A DNA stretch of 64,000 nucleotides from the NCBI GenBank assembly GCA_036489775.1, contig DASXFC010000012.1, positions 1-64,000 on the forward strand, written 5' to 3'. The notes under the pieces were generated by a model. It was not told the origin of the DNA and did no database searches. It saw only the letters and a list, made by a program, of their open reading frames with translations. Below are positions 51,401-59,122 of this stretch, piece after piece. A program made the position numbers and the translations under genes. Positions within the stretch are counted from its first letter, which is position 1; every line of letters begins with the position of its first letter. Source of the DNA: Bog-473 sp036489775 (lineage in GTDB: Bacteria; Actinomycetota; Acidimicrobiia; Acidimicrobiales; RAAP-2).

Positions 51401-52125
51401 TCCTCGGATTGATCGGCCACAACGGGGCGGGCAAGACGACCCTGATGGACATGATCTCGGGCTTCACCCGGGTCGACCATGGACAGATCATCTTCGAGGG
51501 CATGGACATCGGGCTGCTGCCATCACACCAACGGGCCGAGTTGGGGCTGGGCCGCACGTTCCAGAACGCCAAACTCTTCCCGTCCCTCACGGTGGCCGAG
51601 ACCATCTCGGTGGCCTACGAACGGCATCTGGCTTCCCGCGACCTCATGGCGGCTGGGTTGCGTCTCCCCGCTTCCCTCGACTCTGAGGCGGAGGTGGCGG
51701 AGGATGTGGCTGCCCTCATCGCACTCACCGGGTTGGATCAGTACGCCGAAAGCCTGGTCGGTGAGCTGTCGACCGGGACCCGGCGCATCGTCGAGCTGGC
51801 CTGCGTGGTGGCCCAGAAGCCGGCCGTCTTGCTCCTCGACGAGCCCACGGGTGGTGTGGCCCAGCGCGAGACCGAGGCCATGGGCCCCCTGCTGCTCCGC
51901 GTGCAGCAGCAGACCGGATGTTCCATCCTCGTGGTGGAGCACGACATGTCGCTCCTGGCCACCATCTGCGACCGCATGGTGGCCCTCGAGCTCGGCGAGG
52001 TCATCGCCGAGGGGGCGACCGACTACGTCTTGAACCATCAGAGGGTTATCGACTCGTACCTGGGCACCGATGAGTCCACCATCGCCCGCTCCAACCTGAC
52101 CGCGGCCGTCAGCTCAACGTCCTGA
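48430..52125 (+). CDS. Single-chain Liv-type ABC importer: LivH-LivM-LivF-LivG domain fusion
   Basis: 1231 residues in one frame. Residues 1-315 form a LivH-type permease (GVLALGLVLTYRANRVINFS). Residues 345-650 form a LivM-type permease (LSGWGGTVSLGQFSLAGAGG). Residues 700-930 are a LivF-type ATPase with Walker A GTNGAGKST near 734, signature LSGGEQQ near 836 and Walker B LLLIDELS near 857. Residues 960-1220 are a LivG-type ATPase with GHNGAGKTT near 996, a changed signature LSTGTRR near 1113 and LLLDEPTGG near 1135. All four parts of a branched-chain amino acid-type importer are joined, so subunit stoichiometry is fixed. Acidimicrobial neighbours (acyl-CoA ligase, esterases) suggest an acid or lipid-like substrate and not leucine. 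Confidence 0.92.
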   Translation: MKRNRNGLLAVLAIILVLLILPEVAPGKAPLGLLLQGIENGAVNGVLALGLVLTYRANRVINFSYGALGALAGSVGLMLYLGQHWSWYLALAAGVVAGAVLGVATELLLRWRFQKVPRLIVMVATIGLAQVFGGVQSFVPGWLGGPAFVGSFNTPLSRLHTFIRPVLFNGNDLLVFAVVIVVPLALGWYLARTDTGVAIRSLAENPDRARLVGIPWRRISLLVWIIAGALAGLVVMVNSPSQGVAPSLAAGPTLLLPALVAAVIANMENLPVAFWSGIGVGVINALVGFNVSQESVTDVALLAFVLLAMLVRRGKSGRGREEGSQWLATGVARPIPPILRRLPEVRLTRLGLGLAVAAAALLVPVLGGPGTTLEYTIALTFGLVAVSLVVLSGWGGTVSLGQFSLAGAGGILAGDLIEKFNIDLFQCLALAAVGGAVLAGLVGLPALRARGEFLAVSTLAFAVCANSFFFNPTNFNSIIPGDFVRPILFGHLNLVDGKTLYYLCLAVLVAVVLFVVGLRKARAGRVLLAVRDNSEAASAMAVPTVRTTLGAFMLSGAIAGIAGALYVTTVRSVGQGSFDPSLSLLVFSMAVIGGLGSISGALVGVTIVEIATYGLPQYQDLIAGAGMLFVLMIVPGGLGRVMEMGRDVLLRAVARRRGLDVPTLARHAARPAAATDPVTTEPVTAPALVALATERALDRPLLACTGVEASYGPVQILFGIDLAVRRGEVVALLGTNGAGKSTLLRTMSGLLDIGAGQITLEDQRIDGLNPEVTARRGMSLMPGGRGTFPGLTVSENLRLSAWLIRKDPDRIKRARQRQLALFPVLATRMSQRASDLSGGEQQMLSLAMALMIEPELLLIDELSLGLAPTVVSQLLGVLRDLHQQGTTIVLVEQSINVALEIAERAIFLEKGEVRFSGASRDLLDRPDLLRSVFISNDTADVAFTPLRPRRSITAVDAPQAPSVLSCRDVSKRFGGVTAANRITFSLQEGEILGLIGHNGAGKTTLMDMISGFTRVDHGQIIFEGMDIGLLPSHQRAELGLGRTFQNAKLFPSLTVAETISVAYERHLASRDLMAAGLRLPASLDSEAEVAEDVAALIALTGLDQYAESLVGELSTGTRRIVELACVVAQKPAVLLLDEPTGGVAQRETEAMGPLLLRVQQQTGCSILVVEHDMSLLATICDRMVALELGEVIAEGATDYVLNHQRVIDSYLGTDESTIARSNLTAAVSSTS

Positions 52126-52155
52126 CGGCCCACCGTCTTTGAATTCGCCGTCTTC

Positions 52156-55100
52156 TCAGAGGCTGGAAAGCTCCGTCGGGCGGCTCTTCTTCGTGCCGTC
52201 GCCGATGGCCTCGAAGGTCTCCCACATGCTGGCGTAGCGCCCACCGAGCGCACGCAGCTCATCATGCGAGCCTGTCTCCGCCACTGCACCGTCGTGGAGG
52301 ACCACGATCCGATCGGCCGCCCGAGCTGTTTGCAGGCGGTGGGCGATGATCAGCGTGGTCCGTCCCCGCGAGACCCGCTGCATGGCGGCCGACACACTGG
52401 CTTCGGTGGCCAGGTCGAGGTTGGAGGTGGCTTCGTCCAGCAGCAGGATGGTGGGATCGACCAGCTCGGCTCGGGCCAGCGCGATGAGCTGGCGCTGGCC
52501 GGCCGACAGCGAGCGGCCTCGTTCGGACAATTCGTGGAGGTAGCCCCCAGGCAGTTGGGCGATGAAGTCGTGGGCGCCCACCGCCCTGGCCGCTGCTTCC
52601 ACCTCGCCATCGCTGGCCTCGGGACGCCCGAAGGCGATGTTGTCCCGCAGCGTGCCGCTGAAGAGGAACGCCTCCTGGGGCACGTAGCCCAGCAGGTGCC
52701 GAAAGGCCAGGAGGTCGAAACTGCGAACGTCGTGCCCGTCGACCAGGACGACGCCTTGATCGGGATCGTAGAAGCGGGCCAACAGTTTCATCACGGTCGA
52801 CTTCCCCGCTCCGGTCTCACCGACCAGTGCCACCGTCTCCCCCGCCGCAATATGCAGGTTGACTCCCCGCAGGGCCTCGGGTGGCTTGGTGGCCAGGGCG
52901 TCGGCACTCAGGAGGGAGCGTGGATCCTGGGGGCCGCGACGTTCCACCCGGCTCGTCCCCCCTCCCTCTCGGCCTGGGGGAGCCGGGGCGACCGGGTAGG
53001 AGAAGCGGACATTGTCCAGCGCCAGATCGCCCCGGAGTCCCACGGGCATCACCGCATTGGGGGCGGAGGGGGTGAGGGTGTCGAACTGCATCAGCTCGGA
53101 GATACGACCGACCGAGACGCGCGTCTGCTGCCACGAGTCAAAGACCTGGGAGAGCTGCTGGATCGGCGAGAAGAACATGTCGATATACAAGATGAACGCG
53201 ATGAGGGCGCCCGAGGTGAGATGGCCCGAGGCGATCAGCCCGGCGCCGACGCCCAGCACGATGGCATCCGCCGCCCCCGAAAGGAATTGCACGAAGGGGA
53301 AGTAGAGGCCCACCAACCGCTGGGCAGCCACCCGGGCCCCGAGGTACTGGCGCCCCAGGTGGTGGAAGTGCTCCATGGTGTCCGCTTCGTGCACGAACGC
53401 TTGCGAGACCCGAACCCCCGAAATGCTCTCCTGGAAGTCGGCATTGACGATGGCGATCCGTTCCCGGGCCAGGTCGTAGAGCCGGGCGGCCCGGCGCCGG
53501 AAGATGGTGGTGGCCAAGGCCAGCGGCACCACGACCGACAGGGTGCACAGGCCGAGCTCGAGGTTGATGATGAGCAGGGCGGCCCCGACACCCAGGAAGG
53601 TCACGACGGAGACCAGGGCCGAAAGCACGCCGTTCTCGATCAGGGCCTCGAAGGAGTCGACGTCGGTGGTCATGCGGGTCATGATCCGCCCGGCCATCTC
53701 ACGCTCGTAGTAATCCAGTGACAGGCGCTGGAGGTGGGCCCAGATCCGGATACGCAACGAGAGCATGATGCGTTCGGCGGCGCGCCCGGTGACGAAGGTC
53801 TCGGCGACCTCATCGAAGAGGTCGATCACCGTCACCAGAAGGAAGATCCCGGCGGCGGCGAAGAGCACATCGGCCGAGCCATGGGCCACGCCGTTGTCGA
53901 TGCCGGTCTTGACCAGGACCGGACCGGCCAGCGAGGCCACGGCATCGATGACCACCAGCACCAGCCCGAGGAGGAGCGGGCGGCGAAACTGGCCCAGCAG
54001 TCGGCGCAGCGAGAAGGACGGATCGTGATCAGCCTCCTTGGTCAGGTCGACGTCGACCCGATCACGGATAGGAGGCAGGGCCTCCACCCGGGCCAGCAGT
54101 TCGGGCGTGGGGGCCAGGTTCAGGCGCCAGCCGCCCCCGCCGCCACCACCGCCGAGTCCGGGTCCGATACTCGGCGCGCCGAAGGCCCGGGGCATGCGGG
54201 CACCGTCGCCCGACCCTGACCCGGGGCCCCGATTCCAGGCGGAGCTGGTCGTGGTGTTCACCGCGGCCGCGGCGCCGGGCGCCAGGGCCTCGATACGGTC
54301 GCCCACCTCCTCGGCCAGCTCCCTTTCCAGGCCCGACAGCAACGAGCGATAGGTGGCGCTGCGCGCCATGAGCTCGTCGTGCGTTCCCTGTTCGGCCACC
54401 CGGCCGTCGACCACGACGACGATGGTGTCGGCCAGATGAAGGGTGGACCGCCGGTGCGCGATGAGGAGAGTGGTGCGGTCGGCCATGACCTCTTCGAGGC
54501 CGTGGTGGATCTGCTCTTCGACCTTGGCATCGATGGCGCTGGTGGCATCATCGAGGATGAGGATGCGCGGATCGGACAGCAGGGCCCGGGCCAGCGCGAT
54601 GCGTTGGCGCTGCCCACCCGAAAGGGTGAGGCCGCGCTCTCCGACCACCGTCTCGTAACCCCGAGGCAGCTCCCGGATGAAACCGTCGGCCTGGGCCACC
54701 CGGGCCACCCGCTCTACGTCCTCCATGCTGGCGTCGGGACGGCCGTAGGCGATGTTGTCCTTCACTGATTCGGAGAACAGGAAGCTTTCTTCGAAGACCA
54801 CACCGACCTGGCTCCGCAGCGAATGGAGCGCCACCCGGCGCAGATCGTGCCCGTCGACCAGGACCGCCCCCTGGCCCGGGTCGTAGAACCGCGAGACCAG
54901 CATGGCGGCGGTCGTCTTCCCACTCCCGCTCGGTCCGACCAGGGCCACCCGCTGGCCCGGAGCGATGTGCAGGTTGAATCCGTTGAGAACGCCCGGGCCA
55001 TCGCCGTAGGCGAAGTCGACGTGGCGGAACTCGATCTCCCCCACCAGCTCGGGAAGATCGATGGCGTCAGGCGGGTCGACAATGGCGGAGGGGAGGTCGA

Positions 55101-56058
55101 GGAGTTGGAAGATCCGTTCGATGCCGGCCCGGGCTTGCTGGCCGATGGTGAGGACGCCGGCCAGCTGGCGGGCGGGCGAGACCATCTGGACGATGTAGGT
55201 GGAAAAGGCCAAGAAGGTGCCGAGCGTGATCTCGTGGTGGAGCGCCAACCAACCGCCGAAGGCCAGAATCGCCACCTGGCCGATGGTCGGGATGGCTTCG
55301 AGTATCGGCTGGTAGCGCGACTGCAGGCGTACCGCCCGCATCTGGGAGCCGTAGAGGATCTGGGCGGACTCGCTGAGTCGCTCGATCTCGCGCTGTTCCT
55401 GCCCGAAGGCCTTGACGACACGCACGCCGTTGACGTCCTCGTCCACGATCTGCGCCACGTCGCCCTCGCGCTGCTGGCCGTCCCAGGTGGCCGGGAAGAT
55501 CTTGCGTCGCATGCGGTAGGACACCATCAAAAGGGTGGGGGCGATGATCACGCTGACAATGGCCAGCAGCGGGGACAGGTACACCATGACGCCGAGCGAG
55601 AACAGCATCAGCAGGATGTTGCCGCTCATGATCGGGAAGAAGCTGAGCAATCCCTGCACCAGGGTCGAGTCCGAGTTGGCCCGGGCCACCAGCTGCCCCG
55701 TTGGCATCCGGTCGAGATTGTCGAAGTCGAGGCTCTGCAGATGGTCGTGCATGGCGTTGCGCAGGTCGAACTGCACCGACAGGGCGACCCGGCCGCCGCG
55801 GTAGCGGCGGATGTAGGCGAACCCGAAGCCGAGCGCGGACAAGACGAGCAGGGCCAACAACCACGGCCACATCGAAGAGGTGTGGTGGAGGATCACCTCG
55901 TCGACGATCTGGCGCTCGATGAGGGGCACGATGGTCAGGCAGACGCTGCCCAGGACGGCGGCGCCCAGAGAGAGGATCATGTCGGTGCGATGCCGCACCA
56001 TGTAGGTCCACAGACGGCGGACCCAGCCTGCGGCCGGTGCCGCTGCCGCTGCGCTCAT
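52156..56058 (-). CDS. Fused two-half ABC exporter (TMD-NBD-TMD-NBD) of the multidrug type
   Basis: 1300 residues. The ATG overlaps the MarR stop. Each half has six membrane helices and an ATPase. NBD1: Walker A GPSGSGKTT near 373, signature LSGGQRQR near 478, Walker B ILILDDATSAID near 500, with Asp in place of the catalytic Glu. NBD2: Walker A GETGAGKST near 1086, signature LSAGQRQL near 1183, Walker B ILLLDEATSNLD near 1206. Thus one composite site (NBD1 Walker with NBD2 signature) is degenerate and the other canonical, as in heterodimeric exporters such as BmrCD and TM287/288. The Gly/Pro-rich linker near 610-640 joins the halves. Mycobacterial Rv0194 has a similar fused plan. It is likely a drug or lipid exporter controlled by MarR. 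Confidence 0.94.
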   Translation of the reverse strand: MSAAAAAPAAGWVRRLWTYMVRHRTDMILSLGAAVLGSVCLTIVPLIERQIVDEVILHHTSSMWPWLLALLVLSALGFGFAYIRRYRGGRVALSVQFDLRNAMHDHLQSLDFDNLDRMPTGQLVARANSDSTLVQGLLSFFPIMSGNILLMLFSLGVMVYLSPLLAIVSVIIAPTLLMVSYRMRRKIFPATWDGQQREGDVAQIVDEDVNGVRVVKAFGQEQREIERLSESAQILYGSQMRAVRLQSRYQPILEAIPTIGQVAILAFGGWLALHHEITLGTFLAFSTYIVQMVSPARQLAGVLTIGQQARAGIERIFQLLDLPSAIVDPPDAIDLPELVGEIEFRHVDFAYGDGPGVLNGFNLHIAPGQRVALVGPSGSGKTTAAMLVSRFYDPGQGAVLVDGHDLRRVALHSLRSQVGVVFEESFLFSESVKDNIAYGRPDASMEDVERVARVAQADGFIRELPRGYETVVGERGLTLSGGQRQRIALARALLSDPRILILDDATSAIDAKVEEQIHHGLEEVMADRTTLLIAHRRSTLHLADTIVVVVDGRVAEQGTHDELMARSATYRSLLSGLERELAEEVGDRIEALAPGAAAAVNTTTSSAWNRGPGSGSGDGARMPRAFGAPSIGPGLGGGGGGGGWRLNLAPTPELLARVEALPPIRDRVDVDLTKEADHDPSFSLRRLLGQFRRPLLLGLVLVVIDAVASLAGPVLVKTGIDNGVAHGSADVLFAAAGIFLLVTVIDLFDEVAETFVTGRAAERIMLSLRIRIWAHLQRLSLDYYEREMAGRIMTRMTTDVDSFEALIENGVLSALVSVVTFLGVGAALLIINLELGLCTLSVVVPLALATTIFRRRAARLYDLARERIAIVNADFQESISGVRVSQAFVHEADTMEHFHHLGRQYLGARVAAQRLVGLYFPFVQFLSGAADAIVLGVGAGLIASGHLTSGALIAFILYIDMFFSPIQQLSQVFDSWQQTRVSVGRISELMQFDTLTPSAPNAVMPVGLRGDLALDNVRFSYPVAPAPPGREGGGTSRVERRGPQDPRSLLSADALATKPPEALRGVNLHIAAGETVALVGETGAGKSTVMKLLARFYDPDQGVVLVDGHDVRSFDLLAFRHLLGYVPQEAFLFSGTLRDNIAFGRPEASDGEVEAAARAVGAHDFIAQLPGGYLHELSERGRSLSAGQRQLIALARAELVDPTILLLDEATSNLDLATEASVSAAMQRVSRGRTTLIIAHRLQTARAADRIVVLHDGAVAETGSHDELRALGGRYASMWETFEAIGDGTKKSRPTELSSL

Positions 56059-56504
56059 AGGTTCGACCGCGACTGCACCAGGCGCTCAGCCTGGACCTCG
56101 TCGATGGCGCCGCCCAGCCAGATGAGCGTTCGCACCAGCTGGCTCCCATCAGGTGTGCGCATGGCCAACGCCTCCAATCGTTCGACCATGGCTGCCTCGA
56201 CCCGGGCCAGCAGCGCGGCTCCCTCCTCGGTCAGATGGAGTGCGGTGGCCCGCTGGTCGCCCTCGACGGTGCGGCGGCTGAGCAGGCCGCGCTGGCTCAA
56301 CGCGTCGACCGCGGCGCTGATGGTCGGCCGGCCGATGGCCAGGCGTTGGGCCACCCGGGACGCTCGCTCGTCACCCGAGGCAATGGCGGCCAGCACCCGG
56401 TAGTGGGCCAAGCTCAACTCATCAGAGGAACGTTCGAGGAATCGAGAAGCCCGGGCCAGGGCCCGTACGGCCTCGATCAAGTCGTCCCCAGCCTGGTCGT
56501 TCAC
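56055..56504 (-). CDS. MarR-family transcriptional regulator
   Basis: 149 residues. The winged helix-turn-helix is clear: ELSLAHYRVLAAIASGDERA, SRVAQRLAIGRPTISAAVDA, LSQRGLLSRRTVEGDQRATA and LHLTEEGAALLARVE. N- and C-terminal helices form the dimer interface. Its stop overlaps the start of the fused ABC exporter (ATGA), the usual layout of an exporter with its own ligand-responsive repressor. Confidence 0.93.
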   Translation of the reverse strand: MNDQAGDDLIEAVRALARASRFLERSSDELSLAHYRVLAAIASGDERASRVAQRLAIGRPTISAAVDALSQRGLLSRRTVEGDQRATALHLTEEGAALLARVEAAMVERLEALAMRTPDGSQLVRTLIWLGGAIDEVQAERLVQSRSNL

Positions 56505-56525
56505 CCTGCCAGCATACCGAGATGA

Positions 56526-56538
56526 TTCGGTTAACGAA
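56526..56538. promoter_or_regulatory. Candidate MarR operator in the exporter promoter
   Basis: TTCG-GTTAA-CGAA, four-base inverted half-sites around an AT-rich centre, about 20 bases upstream of the MarR start. On the minus strand it overlaps a possible -35 (TTCGTT), 16 bases before TATGCT. Repression by promoter occlusion is inferred. Confidence 0.35.
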
Positions 56539-56567
56539 CTATCTGCCCCGCCCGAGAACCGGCCTGA

Positions 56568-58022
56568 CTAGGGGCGCAGGTCGTACTCGGCCAGGACCGG
56601 GGCCGACATCTCCTCCCCGAACTGGGCGAACGACCAGGGCCAGGCGGCCGGAATCCCCTCGTCGTCGAGGTACCAGCTTCGGCACCCGGTGGCCCAGATG
56701 GTCGACTTCGCCGCTTCCACCCGCTGGGACTCCCGCTGCACCGTGGCGTGGGCCTGGGGACTGACTTCGGACCACTCGCCGCGGGCCAGGCCGTCGATCA
56801 GCTGCATCACGTAGCCGAACTGGAGTTCGGCTACCTCGATGAGGGGGAAGTTGCCCACCGGGCCGTTCGGCCCATTCAGCATGAAGAGGTTCGGGAACTC
56901 CGGCACCGACACCGAGAGATAGGCGACCGGGTGCTTGGCCCAGGCCTGGTCCAGATCGAGGCCACCTCGGCCGATCACCCGGATCGGGCGCAGGAACCGG
57001 TCGACCCGGAACCCGGTGGCGAAGACCAACACGTCGAGCTCGTGCATGGTCCCGTCGGCCGTGCGGACACCACCCGGCTCGATCGTCGAGATGGGCTTGG
57101 TGATCAGGAAGGCATTCGGCTTGGAGATCTGCTGGTAGAAGTTGGGTGACATCACCAACCGCTTGCAGGCCGCCCGATAGTTGGGTCGGAGCCGTTCCCG
57201 CAGGTCCTCGTCCTTGACGCTGCGCTCCAGATTGGCCACGCACACCTCGTGGATCATCTTGGCCTCGGACGATTCGGCATCGATGATGGCGCGGCCGAAG
57301 TGGCCGGTGAAGGTGTCGTAGACCTGCTGGCGCACCACCTCCATGGCGGATCGATCGGACCGGTACCGCTCCTTGTCCTCTTCCTCGATGAGATCGTTGC
57401 GGGCCGGCATGATCCATTGGGCCGTCCGCTGAAACAGGTGGAGTTCGGCCACCGTGTCCACCAGGGCCGCCGTCATCTGCACCGCACTCGACCCGGTGCC
57501 GATCACCCCGACGCGCGCGCCGGCCAGATCGACCGAATGATCCCAACGGGCGCTGTGGAAGGCCGGGCCGGCGAAGGTATCGATACCCTCGATCTCAGGG
57601 TACGACGGGTGGTGCAGCACGCCGGTGGCCGCGATGACGACGTCAGCGACGTCGGGACCCTGACTGGTGTCGATACGCCAACGGCCGTCGATGAACGCGA
57701 GCCCGGTGACCTCAGTGCCATAGCGGACCCGTGACGGCACCCCGAACCGTTCGGCCACCGCCTCGAGATACTCGAGGATTTCCGTACCCGGCGAGAAGAC
57801 GTGCGACCACTCCGGGTTGAGGGCGAAGGAATAGCTGTAGAGCTGCGACGGGACGTCACACGCCACACCCGGATAGGTGTTCTCCCGCCAGGTCCCGCCC
57901 AATCGCCCGGCCTTCTCGTAGACGACGACGTCGTCGAAACCGGCCTCGGCCAACTTGATGGCACTGAGGACGCCGGAGAACCCGGCGCCGATGATGACGA
58001 AGCGCAGCGGGCGCCGCGTCAC
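56568..58022 (-). CDS. Flavin-containing Baeyer-Villiger-type monooxygenase
   Basis: 484 residues. The N-terminal FAD motif is IIGAGFSGVLSA, the second Rossmann motif for NADPH is VGVIGTGSSAVQMT near residue 177, and the Baeyer-Villiger fingerprint FxGxxxHxxxW(P/D) appears as FAGPAFHSARWDH near 154. The ATG motif near 132 (VVIAATGVLHHP) and ATGFRVDRF complete the class B monooxygenase set. It should insert oxygen next to a ketone, forming an ester or lactone, with NADPH and O2. It is at the end of the minus-strand amine operon, 92 bases after the previous gene, and may be a separate unit. Confidence 0.93.
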   Translation of the reverse strand: MTRRPLRFVIIGAGFSGVLSAIKLAEAGFDDVVVYEKAGRLGGTWRENTYPGVACDVPSQLYSYSFALNPEWSHVFSPGTEILEYLEAVAERFGVPSRVRYGTEVTGLAFIDGRWRIDTSQGPDVADVVIAATGVLHHPSYPEIEGIDTFAGPAFHSARWDHSVDLAGARVGVIGTGSSAVQMTAALVDTVAELHLFQRTAQWIMPARNDLIEEEDKERYRSDRSAMEVVRQQVYDTFTGHFGRAIIDAESSEAKMIHEVCVANLERSVKDEDLRERLRPNYRAACKRLVMSPNFYQQISKPNAFLITKPISTIEPGGVRTADGTMHELDVLVFATGFRVDRFLRPIRVIGRGGLDLDQAWAKHPVAYLSVSVPEFPNLFMLNGPNGPVGNFPLIEVAELQFGYVMQLIDGLARGEWSEVSPQAHATVQRESQRVEAAKSTIWATGCRSWYLDDEGIPAAWPWSFAQFGEEMSAPVLAEYDLRP

Positions 58023-58114
58023 CTCCTACTCCCCTGGCCCCGCTCCCCACCCGGCACGCCGACATCATGGTGTCCAGGGCCCAGGGGGTCAACGCAGCTG
58101 CACCGTCCGTCCTG

Positions 58115-58576
58115 TCAGGCGATGTCCTTGAACACGGAGGTGCTCGTCTTCGTTTCCTCGGCCATCGGGAAGTTGAAACCGCACTTGGGGCAGGGTTCGG
58201 CCAGGGTTTTCAGTTCGGCCGCCAGGTCGTACTCCTTGTCCTGCAGCGTGCCGCAGGTCGGGCAGATACGCAGGAGCCTGGTACCCACCAGCTCGAAGTT
58301 GGAGATGATGTCCTCCATGATGGCCCCGTTGGCCGCCCACTCCTTGGCGTGCTTGTGATACGTGTCCATGTGCCAGTCGTTCACCGCTTCTTTGCTGCCC
58401 CACATGGAGATCTCGTTGTACCAACCGGGCTCGTCGGGGTGCTCCCACCAGGTCAGGTGGATGAAGCCCGGCTTGTTCATCAGATGGTGCCGCACGTCGC
58501 TGAACACCGTGCGGAACTTGTCGTAGGCATCGGGGCTCGAGAACCGAACGCGCTGCATGCTGAGGTAGATACCCAT
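58115..58576 (-). CDS. ABM-type alpha-beta barrel protein with C-terminal zinc ribbon
   Basis: 153 residues from ATG 58576 (GGAAG five bases upstream). The frame extends to 58594. Residues 1-95 have the dimeric alpha-beta barrel pattern of antibiotic-biosynthesis monooxygenase-like proteins: YLSMQRVRFSSPDAYDKFR, GFIHLTWWEHPDEPGW, EISMWGSKEAVNDWH. A C-terminal zinc ribbon has CPTC and CPKC 28 residues apart. The combination is unusual. It lies in an operon with the amino acid permease and glutamine synthetase-like genes. Activity is unknown. Metal or redox sensing is possible. Confidence 0.78.
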   Translation of the reverse strand: MGIYLSMQRVRFSSPDAYDKFRTVFSDVRHHLMNKPGFIHLTWWEHPDEPGWYNEISMWGSKEAVNDWHMDTYHKHAKEWAANGAIMEDIISNFELVGTRLLRICPTCGTLQDKEYDLAAELKTLAEPCPKCGFNFPMAEETKTSTSVFKDIA

Positions 58577-58600
58577 CCGTTCTTCCTTTCTCAATTCCGA

Positions 58601-59122
58601 TTACGGAGTGACGCCCTCGACAACCACCCCGGATCCGAGCTTGCGCGACACCTCCTTGACGATGTCGCCCTCGACCAGTTCACGCCACTTCTTCTTCTGC
58701 GGAGTGCGGACCAGGACGACATGTTCGGCCCCACGGGCCCGCGCCGCCTCGGCAATGGTCTTGACCGGCTTGCGCGAGGCCGCCAGTTGACCCCAGGCCT
58801 GAATCCCGGACCTTTCGACCATCCGGATGGCTTTCTCCACCTGCTCCTTCTGGGCTGCCATCTCCTTGCGGGTCGGCATCAGCCCGGGGTTGGGCAGCCC
58901 CATGGACGATCCGTAGATGCGGGCGATGGTAATGACGGCCACCGGCCCACCGTCGCTCAGAGAGACCGCTCGCTTGACCGCAGACGGTGGAATCGGATCG
59001 CCGTAAGGGGCGGCGATGAGGACCTTGGCTGCCTGAGTCGGCTGTTTGTCGAATTTCCGACGCCCGAAGTTCCGACGGATCGGACTCGCCCCAGGCCGGT
59101 CCGCCACTGAGGCCACGCTCAT
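58601..59122 (-). CDS. Universal stress protein-like protein
   Basis: 173 residues, starting at an ATG that overlaps the permease stop. A basic 30-residue head precedes the core with KVLIAAPYGDPIPPSAVKRA, a central VAVITIARIYGSS strand, and VKTIAEAARARGAEHVVLVR, a layout like the alpha/beta fold of UspA. The ATP-binding G-x2-G-x9-G(S/T) motif is not evident, so it probably is a non-ATP-binding relative. USP domains often accompany amino acid permeases, as here. Confidence 0.72.
   Translation of the reverse strand: MSVASVADRPGASPIRRNFGRRKFDKQPTQAAKVLIAAPYGDPIPPSAVKRAVSLSDGGPVAVITIARIYGSSMGLPNPGLMPTRKEMAAQKEQVEKAIRMVERSGIQAWGQLAASRKPVKTIAEAARARGAEHVVLVRTPQKKKWRELVEGDIVKEVSRKLGSGVVVEGVTP

Noticed and set aside
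52264..53721. Plus-strand frame of 485 codons opposite the fused exporter
   Set aside because: Shadow of the second half of the exporter, with Gly/Arg/His-rich content and no motif.
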